This document shows, piece by piece, positions 1-7,204 of a DNA stretch of 19,100 nucleotides. The stretch comes from Methylomonas sp. (GTDB taxonomy: Bacteria; Pseudomonadota; Gammaproteobacteria; Methylococcales; Methylomonadaceae). Under the pieces are notes generated by a model, which was not told the DNA's origin, searched no databases, and worked only from the letters and a program-made list of their open reading frames with translations. The DNA lies in assembly GCA_026988195.1 (NCBI GenBank), contig JALSLS010000187.1, forward strand, positions 1-19,100. Reading direction: 5' to 3'. How positions within the stretch are numbered: position 1 is the stretch's first letter; the number at the start of each line of letters is the position of its first letter. The position numbers and the translations under genes are program-made.

Positions 1-2
1 AT

Positions 3-629
3 TTAAAAAATCAAGGTTTTTTTGATTCAATTGATGAAATAAAAATAGTACAAGTTGATTGGGAAACTGAAGCTGTTGCAGTTGTCACAAAAAAGCAAAC
101 CTCTGATTTTTCAAAACAAATGGAACAAAGAACTGTGACAACAGGTTGTGGCCAAGGCACTGTGTTTGGTCGATTAATGGATAAGTTAAAAAATATAAAA
201 GTACCTAAATTAGTGATTAAGCAAGAAACTATTTATGGTTTACTTGATTCATTAAGGTCACATAATGAGGTGTATAAAAAAGCTGGGGCGGTTCATGGTT
301 GTGCTTTATGTACGGGCAGTAAAATTGATTTTTTTGTAGAAGATGTGGGCAGACATAATGCAGTAGATTCAATTGCAGGCTATATGTGGCTTAATAATAT
401 TTCGGGTGATGATAAAATTTTTTATACCACAGGAAGGTTAACTTCTGAAATGGTAATTAAGGTGTCTCAAATGGGGATTCCCATTTTACTATCCCGCTCG
501 GGTGCGACTCAAATGGGTCTTGATATGGCTAAGCAGTCAGGCGTTACTTTAATATCCAGATCTAAAGGTAAACATTTTATGGTGCTGAATGGTGTTGAAA
601 ATATTGAGTTTAGCAAGGAATTTAAATAA
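3..629 (+). CDS. fdhD: FdhD, formate dehydrogenase accessory sulfurtransferase (5'-truncated by window edge)
   Basis: FdhD moves sulfur from the cysteine desulfurase IscS to the molybdenum bis-pterin cofactor of formate dehydrogenase, which the enzyme needs for activity. The frame is open from the left edge, so the N-terminal part lies outside the window; the ATG at 120 is an internal methionine, since residues upstream of it (NQGFFDSIDEI, then WETEAVAVVTK) still read as FdhD. Visible family features are TTGCGQGT near position 147, whose Cys matches the sulfur-carrying Cys of E. coli FdhD (the second Cys of the E. coli CxxC is absent), CALCTG, EDVGRHNAVD, and a C-terminal GRLTSEMV...GIPILLSRSGAT block. 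The family assignment is firm. Formate dehydrogenase genes may lie to the left of the window, but that cannot be seen here. Confidence 0.93.
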   Translation, partial: LKNQGFFDSIDEIKIVQVDWETEAVAVVTKKQTSDFSKQMEQRTVTTGCGQGTVFGRLMDKLKNIKVPKLVIKQETIYGLLDSLRSHNEVYKKAGAVHGCALCTGSKIDFFVEDVGRHNAVDSIAGYMWLNNISGDDKIFYTTGRLTSEMVIKVSQMGIPILLSRSGATQMGLDMAKQSGVTLISRSKGKHFMVLNGVENIEFSKEFK

Positions 630-702
630 GATACGCTATCAGGGCGGTATAATTATCCACCCCGTTGTTTTATATGTTTTTTTTTGGATTAGAGTTTAGG
701 TG
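630..702. terminator. possible terminator between convergent fdhD and rlmA
   Basis: The gap between the two convergent stop codons holds a short imperfect hairpin (GGGCGG, 8-9 nt loop, CCACCC around 640-663). A T-rich tract ending in a run of about nine T follows near 675-684. This layout fits a terminator for fdhD, but the stem has a mismatch and is short. Confidence 0.3.
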
Positions 703-1530
703 CTATTTTATGCACCTTCCTAAGGTTAAAATGAAGTCTGTTTCTATCTCCAAACCTTTTGCTCTTTGTATGTTATTAAGAGTCTCGCCTTTTGCTCTCC
801 ATGCAAAAGGGGTCATTTGTAATAAAGCCATTCTATTATCTTGATCTGGCTGGATCGTATAGCTCAGCTGTTGACTTTCAATTTTCTCAAAGCCTTCGGG
901 TAAATCAACACTTATGTCATGTTCATTGACTTTTTTATAGATAAATTCTTTCAGTTGCCACAAATGTCTAGGGCCTGGTGTAACCGTTAATAATAAGCCT
1001 TCATGTTTTAAAATACGGCTAACTTCTTTATCGTTTGATGGTGCATAAACTCTTAGAATTAAATCAAAAAAATCAGTAGAGTAGGGAAGTTGTTTGTTAC
1101 TGGCAACAATAAAATGTGCATTTTCTTGTTTTTTTGCAGCGGCGAAGATAGCATTTTTAGCGATATCTATACCATGTAAGTCAAGGTCGGCACTATTTTG
1201 ACAGAAAGTTTCAATTTGTCGGCTGTAATAACCTTCACCACAGCCCATATCTAAAATATGCATGGGGGTAGTTTGTGATCTATTTTTATCTATCATTTTT
1301 GCAATTTCTTTTGCCATAGGTAGATAAAATCCAGATTCTAGAAAATTTCGCCGAGAGCGCATCATTGCACGACTATCACCCGGCTCTTTAGATTTTTTAT
1401 GTTGGACGGGCAATAGGTTTAAATAACCTTCTTTTGCCATGTCAAAATGATGTTTGTTAGCACAATAATAACCTTTAGAAGGTATATGCTGGATCAAAGG
1501 GGATTGGCAAATAGGGCAAATATACGGCAT
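703..1530 (-). CDS. rlmA: RlmA, 23S rRNA (guanine-N1) methyltransferase
   Basis: This 275-residue SAM-dependent enzyme methylates N1 of a guanine in 23S rRNA helix 35 (G745 in E. coli, RlmA-I). The N-terminal zinc ribbon is intact: C5, C8, C23 and H27. It is followed by the family signature HFDMAKEGYLNLLPVQHKKS and then PGDSRAMMRSRRNFLESGFY, very close to E. coli RlmA. The Rossmann SAM-binding motif ILDMGCGEGY is at residues 92-101. Length is normal for the family. The ATG at 1530 places the zinc ribbon right at the N-terminus as expected; no clear Shine-Dalgarno sequence is seen in the A/T-rich leader. The gene is monocistronic, converging with fdhD. A Gram-positive TlrB-like RlmA-II is less likely given the match to the E. 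coli type. Confidence 0.93.
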   Translation of the reverse strand: MPYICPICQSPLIQHIPSKGYYCANKHHFDMAKEGYLNLLPVQHKKSKEPGDSRAMMRSRRNFLESGFYLPMAKEIAKMIDKNRSQTTPMHILDMGCGEGYYSRQIETFCQNSADLDLHGIDIAKNAIFAAAKKQENAHFIVASNKQLPYSTDFFDLILRVYAPSNDKEVSRILKHEGLLLTVTPGPRHLWQLKEFIYKKVNEHDISVDLPEGFEKIESQQLSYTIQPDQDNRMALLQMTPFAWRAKGETLNNIQRAKGLEIETDFILTLGRCIK

Positions 1531-1575
1531 GTTTTGTTATAAAATAAATTTAAAAAATTATTTGGTCTGTAATCA

Positions 1576-1709
1576 TTAAGGAGCGTGTATGGAATAACTT
1601 CCCGAAATTTTAACGTAGGATTTTTGTTTTAGGTGGAATGAGATCATTTCACCTGGAGCAAAAAGACAAGTTAGAAATCGGGAAGTTGTTTCATGCACGT
1701 TCCTCCTAA
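1576..1709. mobile_element. 134-bp palindromic MITE-like element
   Basis: The stretch runs from TTAAGGAGCGTGTATGGAAT on the left to a right end whose reverse complement begins TTAGGAGGAACGTGCATGAA. Both arms then share AACTTCCCGA and a T-rich tail, so the outer 35-40 bp form an imperfect terminal inverted repeat. The centre is palindromic too (AGGTGGAATGA / TCATTTCACCT), so the whole element can fold into one long hairpin. It has no coding capacity. A degenerate relative lies at 8769-8815. No convincing target-site duplication was found. Confidence 0.65.
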
Positions 1710-1729
1710 GTTAACTTAAGCAATTTTCT

Positions 1730-1823
1730 GTAGGATGTGCTGACGATAGGAAGCGCATCAGCTGTAAACGATGCGCTTCGTTCCTCAGCACATCCTACCT
1801 GTTATTTTAACTTAATGGCAGTG
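1730..1823. repeat. hairpin repeat copy 1 (GTAGGATGTGCTGA family)
   Basis: Positions 1730-1798 form a long imperfect palindrome: GTAGGATGTGCTGA opens it and TCAGCACATCCTAC closes it, with GAAGCGCATC and GATGCGCTTC arms inside. Positions 1760-1823 match 7053-7116 in the same orientation and length (57 of 64 by eye). It lies just beyond the stop of the RND gene, so its transcript could act as a 3' hairpin for that operon. The form resembles REP/BIME elements of gammaproteobacteria. Confidence 0.7.
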
Positions 1824-1874
1824 ATGCTCAGCGTAGGAGTTTCCACGTTTAAAATCAAGTTTAATAAAAGGTAT

Positions 1875-4800
1875 TTATGATGTATGATTTTTAATTAAGT
1901 TAAAGTCTTCTAGGATACTATAAAGACAGGGAATAACAAATAATACTAATAAAGTGGATGTTGCAATACCAAAAATAATACTAATAGCTAAAGGAATGAG
2001 TATTTGAGCTTGGGGGCTTTGCTCAAATAACAAGGGGGTTAGGCCTGCAATTGTGGTGAGAGAGGTTAAAAAAACGGCTCTAAAACGTTCATAGCTGGCT
2101 TTAGCTGCCGAAGCATGTGCTGTCATGCCCTCTCTAGCATGTTTTTTGACAAACTCTACCAGTAAAATGGAGTCATTAACAACAATCCCTGCTAAGGATA
2201 CAAAACCTAATAATGAGGGCATGGTTATATCATGACCCATTAAAAAATGCCCCCAAATCACCCCGATTAATGCGAGTGGAATATTGGCCATCACTATTAA
2301 CGGTTCGATATAAGACCTAAATTGTAGGCTTAGTAGTATAAATATACCTGCTAAACCAAATAGCATGCTTTTTCGCATAGAGTTACGAGTAAGGTTGCCT
2401 TCTTTAATTTCACCTTCAAAGTTAACCGCTATCTCCGGATAGCGAACCATAAAATCATTCAGAAAATTAGCTTGTAAGTCTTGCAATATAGCTTGAGTAT
2501 TATTTATTTCAGCATCAATATCTCCGTATAAGGTGACAGTGCGCTGACCATTTATACGTTGTATATGGGAATAATCTCTGCTGGAAGTGATTTCGGCTAC
2601 ATTGGATAAAGGGATAACTTGCCCCGTTTCTGGGTGAATAATGGGGAAATAATCAAAATCAGCAAGTTCATCGCGAGATTGCTCATCTAAAATAACCACA
2701 ACTTCATAGGTTTCCAGTCCAACACTGGTTTCTACTACCTCGATACCTTGGTAGGCCGCACGTAACTGTACAGCAATAGTCTGAGCCGTTACCCCTAAGG
2801 CAAAAGCGCCTGGTTTTAAATGTAAGGTGAATTCAGGTTTCCCAAGCCTTAAATCATCCATTACATTACTAACCCCAGGATACCCCTTTAGCCAGTTTTG
2901 CATGTAATGAGAGGCATGGGACAGTTGGTCTAAATCTTCACCTTGCAGGCGAATGTATATTGCACGACCTGCTGGGCCAATGATAGGTTCTTTGATAGAA
3001 ATACTGAGAGCTGCGGAATTTTCACCCGTTAGTGTTCGCCATTGTTGTGCAATTTCATTGATCGATTGTTCGCGTAACTCAGATGTTAGCAAATCTGCAC
3101 TGACAGTTGCTACATGTGCACCTGTTTCAAATGCATCAGCATTCATGCCATAACTAAGGGTTATTGCAAGGACTAGGTCTTCGCCAAATTTTTGTTTATA
3201 ATTCTGGTTTAATTGAGTCAAACTTTGGTTAAGGTGTAGAACCGTTTTTTCAGTTACTGCAAGGGAGGTTCCTACTGGCATTAGAATTCTAGCTTGAAGA
3301 ATATCACCTTCAATATCAGGGAATGCAGAAAATTTAACAATACCTGAAGTCAAAAGGCTGACAGATATAAATAAAAAACCGATCACCGAGCCTATAAATG
3401 CATAACGATAGCGGATTAAAAGACTCACCCAGTCGTGTATTTTTTCATGCAATTTATTGAAGTATTGGGTGAAAATTACTCTGACTTTTGATAATGATTC
3501 ATTGTTGGATTTCTCAAGTGAATGCTTTAAATGATGTGGCAGAATAAAAAAAGCTTCAATTAAAGAAACACTAATAACTGATATTAAAACTAAAGGAATA
3601 TTGCGTAAATTTTGTCCAATATCTCCGCTGAGAAAGAGTAATCCTATAAAAATACACAGTGTAGTGATAAATGAAGATAAAACACCGCGAGCGACTACTT
3701 GAGTACCTTCAATAGCGGCATCAAGGGGGGATTTCCCCAGGCTTATTTGGTGGCCAATACTTTCACTAATAACAATGGCGTCATCCATTAAAATACCGAG
3801 AGCCAGTAATAGAGCCACCATGGATAGCATATTAATACTGACGCCTAATTGACCCAGTATATAGGCGCTGGCTAGAAAGGAAACCGGTAAGCCCATTACT
3901 ACCCAAAAGGCATATCGCCTACCAAAAAATAACCACATAATGCCAAAAACTAGGATTAAACCTTGCCAAGCATTGCTTATGAGGAGTTTGATTCTATCCT
4001 TTATAGTACTGGTAAAGTCTTGGGTTAAATCGAACCCCACTTCTTTGGGTAATAGTTGGCGTTCTTTTTCAATAAATAGTTCAACCGCTTCCAGTATTCT
4101 TAAACTATCATCACGTGAATTCTTTTTTATTTTTAAAAAAGCGGCAGGTTTACCATTAAAAACGATATTGTCTGAAGTTTCGTCAAATTGATCAACGATA
4201 GTGGCAATATCCGATAATTTAAGCTCTGTGCCCTGTTGACTGGTTAATACAATAAGTTCAGCTAATTCGTCAACTGAGCGCGCTTCATCATTAAACCTAA
4301 TCTGGTAATCTCTTGAGGCTGTATTAATTTCACCGGCAGGTAAGTCAATGTTTTGTTGGCCGATAATGGTGGCAATATCTTGTAAACTGATACCGTATTG
4401 GCGTAAATTAGCTTGAGATACTTGTATTTGAAATTGACGTTTAGCAAACCCTTCGATATCAACTAGGGGGATGCCAGGGTCAAGTAACATCTTTGTTTTA
4501 ATTTTTTCAGCTAGGTTTTTTAATTCTTGTCTTTTAATATCAGCTGTTATAGCAACAGTTACTACATCTTGAGTGCGTCCAACCTCAGAAATAATAGCTT
4601 CTTCCGATTCTATTGGGAAGCTATCAATTTCATCTATTGCACTGTTAATATCATCCATAAAAACCAAGAATTCACCCGCCTCAAACATTTTTATATTAGC
4701 TAAAGCGTAAGAGTGATGAGCTTGACAGCTTATTTCTTCAAGAAAACTAATGCCTTCAATGGCATCTTCTAAGGGTAAACAAATTTTTTCTTCAATATCA

Positions 4801-4964
4801 GTAGGTGTAGCGCCCGGATAGACAATTTTAACCTCCGCCTCATATTTTTTTATTTCGGGTAATGTTTCTCGTTTAATTGAGGGTAAAGTAGTGAAGCCCA
4901 TAAATATTAAAAGCAGCATTAATAAATTTGCTGCTGTTGGGTGTACCGTAAAAAACCGAATCAT
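1875..4964 (-). CDS. RND-family efflux transporter (AcrB-like permease)
   Basis: This 1029-residue inner-membrane pump is the usual length for a hydrophobe/amphiphile RND transporter driven by the proton gradient. The N-terminus has TM1 (about residues 10-30), then the periplasmic porter domain with YPGATPTDIEEKICLPLEDAI. The TM2-TM6 block carries LALGILMDDAIVISESIG with the paired aspartates D394/D395 of the proton relay. The second half repeats the fold, ending with GIVVNDSILLVEF in TM10, where the lysine of AcrB (K940) is replaced by a non-charged residue, as in several RND subgroups. Its ATG overlaps the stop of the membrane-fusion gene by 4 bp (ATGA), showing a two-gene operon. No outer-membrane channel is encoded nearby. 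The substrate cannot be inferred. Confidence 0.92.
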   Translation of the reverse strand: MIRFFTVHPTAANLLMLLLIFMGFTTLPSIKRETLPEIKKYEAEVKIVYPGATPTDIEEKICLPLEDAIEGISFLEEISCQAHHSYALANIKMFEAGEFLVFMDDINSAIDEIDSFPIESEEAIISEVGRTQDVVTVAITADIKRQELKNLAEKIKTKMLLDPGIPLVDIEGFAKRQFQIQVSQANLRQYGISLQDIATIIGQQNIDLPAGEINTASRDYQIRFNDEARSVDELAELIVLTSQQGTELKLSDIATIVDQFDETSDNIVFNGKPAAFLKIKKNSRDDSLRILEAVELFIEKERQLLPKEVGFDLTQDFTSTIKDRIKLLISNAWQGLILVFGIMWLFFGRRYAFWVVMGLPVSFLASAYILGQLGVSINMLSMVALLLALGILMDDAIVISESIGHQISLGKSPLDAAIEGTQVVARGVLSSFITTLCIFIGLLFLSGDIGQNLRNIPLVLISVISVSLIEAFFILPHHLKHSLEKSNNESLSKVRVIFTQYFNKLHEKIHDWVSLLIRYRYAFIGSVIGFLFISVSLLTSGIVKFSAFPDIEGDILQARILMPVGTSLAVTEKTVLHLNQSLTQLNQNYKQKFGEDLVLAITLSYGMNADAFETGAHVATVSADLLTSELREQSINEIAQQWRTLTGENSAALSISIKEPIIGPAGRAIYIRLQGEDLDQLSHASHYMQNWLKGYPGVSNVMDDLRLGKPEFTLHLKPGAFALGVTAQTIAVQLRAAYQGIEVVETSVGLETYEVVVILDEQSRDELADFDYFPIIHPETGQVIPLSNVAEITSSRDYSHIQRINGQRTVTLYGDIDAEINNTQAILQDLQANFLNDFMVRYPEIAVNFEGEIKEGNLTRNSMRKSMLFGLAGIFILLSLQFRSYIEPLIVMANIPLALIGVIWGHFLMGHDITMPSLLGFVSLAGIVVNDSILLVEFVKKHAREGMTAHASAAKASYERFRAVFLTSLTTIAGLTPLLFEQSPQAQILIPLAISIIFGIATSTLLVLFVIPCLYSILEDFNLIKNHTS

Positions 4965-6334
4965 GGTTTAGCCTCTTGGTAGACCCAATCAATAATAGCC
5001 TGCTCAACACGCTTATCATCAGTTGCAATAAGTGACATACCAGGGATAGCAGGGAAAAGGTCAGAAACTACGACCTTATCACCGATGGTCAACCCCTCCA
5101 TAAATAAAGCCATATTGCCTTGAACAAATGCTGGCTTGATGATTTTACGCTCTAGTTTATGCTCTTTATTCACAATAAATAGCTCTCCTTCGTGCATTGC
5201 ATCACGAGGAATAACAAAAAAATCTTTAGGATTTCCTTTTATGGTTACTTCAGTGTACATACCTTCGAGAAGAGGTGGTTTTATACCGGGTACTATTTGC
5301 GTGTTAGGTTTATCGATACTGACAAATAAACCTAAGGTACGTGTTTTTGGGTCAATTGAACTACTAATTCTTTCTACTTTTGCTTTCCAGCTAGCGTTCA
5401 TATTTTCAGTTAATTTAACTTTGGCAGATAGGCCTAAATTAGTAAATAGTTCAGTTGAAAAACCACTTTGAAAAGCTTTCCTAATTAAGTTTTGCTCTCC
5501 CTGAAAATCTTTAGCAAGCTGGCGAAATTGAAGAAGAGGAAATTGTGCATTAATTAATACTTTATCCGTGGTTTGAGCGGTAAATAGTAAACTTCCTTGG
5601 CTGACATATTGATTGTTTTCGACATTTAAAGTTGCAATTCTGGCATTAAAGGGCAACGTAATGGTTGTGCGATCTAGATTTCGTTGTTGGCTAGAGGTTG
5701 CGGCTTTAGTATTAGCAAGATTTGCCTCTAAGCTACGTTTTTGCTGAGGAAAAGTTTTAAGCTTACTATTAAGATTCTGGACTTCTTGTTGTAGTTTAAG
5801 GACATCTGACTGTTTCGCATCTACATTAGACTGAGAGACTAAATGTTTTTTTAAAAGTATTTGTAGTCGATTAAGTTCCTTTTTTGCCAATGTTAATTTA
5901 GCTTTAACTATTTTTAATTCAACTCGTGTATTGTTGATATTTACTTTAACCTCATTAAGCTTTGCACGGTTAAAGCTTGAATTGGCTTGAGCTTGTTTTA
6001 AAGAGGACTTGTAGTCACCTTCTTCTATTCGTATTACGACTGTACCTTTAGGAAAAACAGCACCATCTTTCAATGCAGGATGCAGAAAAGTGATTTTGCC
6101 AGAGACCTCTGACCTTGCTTCAAATAAAATATCAGGCTTAACCACACCAAACCCCTTGATAGCAGGTTTTACAGCATACTTTTTTACATTGATTACATTA
6201 ACTGAACTGATAAAGTCTTCTTTCGCTTCATGTTGCATGGTAGCGCGTGTTTTGACAATAATCACGGCTAATAAAACACAAAAAATGAGGGTGATAGGGA
6301 GGGCTTTACGCTGGGTGAACCAAGCTAGATTCAT
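4961..6334 (-). CDS. RND periplasmic adaptor (membrane fusion protein, HlyD/AcrA type)
   Basis: This 457-residue adaptor would bridge the RND pump and an outer-membrane channel. An N-terminal hydrophobic stretch (about residues 12-27) serves as membrane anchor or uncleaved signal; no lipobox cysteine is seen. It is followed by the first lipoyl half (FEARSEVSGKITFLHPALKDGA), a long alpha-helical hairpin rich in K, L, Q and E (about residues 110-215), the second lipoyl half (LPFNARIATLNVENNQYVSQG), then beta-barrel and membrane-proximal domains. The coiled coil is long enough to meet a TolC-type tunnel. The gene is first in the operon; the start at 6334 has AAGGA seven bases upstream. The high Lys/Asn content reflects the A/T-rich genome. 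Confidence 0.9.
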   Translation of the reverse strand: MNLAWFTQRKALPITLIFCVLLAVIIVKTRATMQHEAKEDFISSVNVINVKKYAVKPAIKGFGVVKPDILFEARSEVSGKITFLHPALKDGAVFPKGTVVIRIEEGDYKSSLKQAQANSSFNRAKLNEVKVNINNTRVELKIVKAKLTLAKKELNRLQILLKKHLVSQSNVDAKQSDVLKLQQEVQNLNSKLKTFPQQKRSLEANLANTKAATSSQQRNLDRTTITLPFNARIATLNVENNQYVSQGSLLFTAQTTDKVLINAQFPLLQFRQLAKDFQGEQNLIRKAFQSGFSTELFTNLGLSAKVKLTENMNASWKAKVERISSSIDPKTRTLGLFVSIDKPNTQIVPGIKPPLLEGMYTEVTIKGNPKDFFVIPRDAMHEGELFIVNKEHKLERKIIKPAFVQGNMALFMEGLTIGDKVVVSDLFPAIPGMSLIATDDKRVEQAIIDWVYQEAKP

Positions 6335-6578
6335 TGAAATTCCTTATATAAGCAAGTGTTAATAATAGCTGAATTATAGAAAGTACGAAAGGGTAGATTT
6401 ATTAAAGTATTATTTTTTTTAAAAAGTGAGTAATTGTATAGTTTCACCACGCTATACCTGACAAGTAATAATCAGCATCGTTCATATCCCCACTCAAAGT
6501 AGTTCCTGATTGCGTACGAGTTTCAGCCATTTTATAAAAAAACCGATTCAACTGTTATACGTCATCTCGGCAGGGATT

Positions 6579-6641
6579 CACATTATGCTACCCTGCATAA
6601 TGCCCTTTGGGTAAATGCAAATCTGTTCCAGACAGATTTGT
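6579..6641. repeat. 63-bp two-hairpin insert inside a REP-like stem
   Basis: This segment is absent from the right copy of the same element, where GGCAGGGATT is followed directly by GCCGAG. It sits in the loop region of that stem and consists largely of two perfect 8-bp hairpins: CATTATGC/GCATAATG (6581-6602) and CAAATCTG/CAGATTTG (6618-6640). Confidence 0.65.
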
Positions 6642-6676
6642 GCCGAGATCCAGAATCCAAGGATGGGATGATTGTA

Positions 6677-6836
6677 TACTTCGCGCGGTCACGACTGCGG
6701 TTTTCTAACCGCTGAGTTTTTGCCAATAGCTGCGTTGCTGAAACAGTTACGTAGCTTGCTATGCGCCTGTTTCAGCGCCTTGCTATCGACAAAAATCAGC
6801 AGCTTATAAATTCCGCATCCGTGACCGCGCGAAGTA
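6677..6836. mobile_element. 160-bp palindromic MITE with TA target duplication
   Basis: The left end TACTTCGCGCGGTCACG and the right end CGTGACCGCGCGAAGTA are perfect 17-bp inverted repeats. TA precedes (6675-6676) and follows (6837-6838) the element, and removing it restores a sequence like the uninterrupted copy at 16450-16677. The inner part is also palindromic: GCTGAGTTTTTGCCAATAGC and CTGTTTCAGCGCCTTGCTAT face each other across about 20 bp. It encodes nothing. A TA duplication is typical of IS630/Tc1-mariner-type mobilisation, so such a transposase elsewhere in the genome is inferred. Confidence 0.8.
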
Positions 6837-7015
6837 TATAAACAAGTATCTGTTAATTATTCAGATCGTACATCCCTATACACTGGATACCAGCAATCCC
6901 TGCTGGTATGACGTGGAACTAGTGTGCTGTATATGGCGGAAGATCATGGGTAATCAGGAAGTAGTATGCATTTTTTCATTTTATGCTCGCACGAAATTGG
7001 AAGAGGGTCTTTAGC

Positions 7016-7116
7016 ATTGCAGGATGCAAAGCTGTGCTACGAACTTGACACCAGCTGTATACGATGCGCTTCGTTTCTCAGCACATCCTACCAATTATCA
7101 TAACTAAATGGCAGTG
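7016..7116. repeat. hairpin repeat copy 2 (GTAGGATGTGCTGA family)
   Basis: The right half (7053-7116) matches 1760-1823 at the same length, including GATGCGCTTCGT, CTCAGCACATCCTACC and the trailing AATGGCAGTG. The left arm (GCAGGATGCAAAGCTGTGCT) is decayed, so the palindrome is weaker than in copy 1. Like copy 1, it lies just past the 3' end of a minus-strand gene. Confidence 0.6.
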
Positions 7117-7153
7117 GCGCGGCTTTAGAAACTGTGAAAGTATTGTGTTTTAG

Positions 7154-7178
7154 CCCCCCCCTTTTTTGAGAAAGGGGG
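7154..7178 (-). terminator. possible hairpin terminator of the RNase gene
   Basis: On the minus strand, about 25 bases past the stop, CCCCCTTT pairs with AAAGGGGG across a six-base loop (7157-7178). The stem is strong, but the sequence after it is G-rich rather than a T run, so intrinsic termination is uncertain. The adjoining run of eight C/G is prone to slippage. Confidence 0.35.
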
Positions 7179-7204
7179 AGGTATAAATTATAGGTTGTTA
7201 AGTG

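Larger units (their letters stand above)
6505..6958. mobile_element. CCTGATTAC-ended element, left copy (454 bp, twice interrupted)
   Basis: The element starts CCTGATTGCGTACGAGT and ends ATGGGTAATCAGG, giving short terminal inverted repeats. It is flanked by AAGTAGTT (6497-6504) and AAGTAGTA (6959-6966), a likely 8-bp target duplication. The reverse complement of 16450-16677 aligns along its whole length once two inserts are removed: 6579-6641 (63 bp) and 6677-6838 (160 bp plus the TA duplication). Internal hairpins include the CTCGGCAGGGATT...GCCGAG stem and the GATACCAGCAATCC/GCTGGTAT stem. It has no coding capacity, so it is a non-autonomous element. Confidence 0.8.
6335..7204. other. 870-bp gene-free, repeat-dense region
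   Basis: No credible gene is seen on either strand. From left to right the stretch holds the leader and presumed promoter of the RND operon, the interrupted CCTGATTAC-ended element (6505-6958) with two nested insertions, about 50 bp of plain A/T-rich sequence, a second copy of the GTAGGATGTGCTGA hairpin family (7016-7116), and a C8/G5 hairpin (7154-7178) next to the end of the RNase gene. Confidence 0.7.

Noticed and set aside
2953..3153. Plus-strand open frames inside the RND, MFP and RNase genes (also 3940-4191, 5136-5471, 6090-6362, 7254-7481, 7500-7721)
   Set aside because: They run antisense through well-identified genes, have no family character and no ribosome sites; they are shadows of the real frames.
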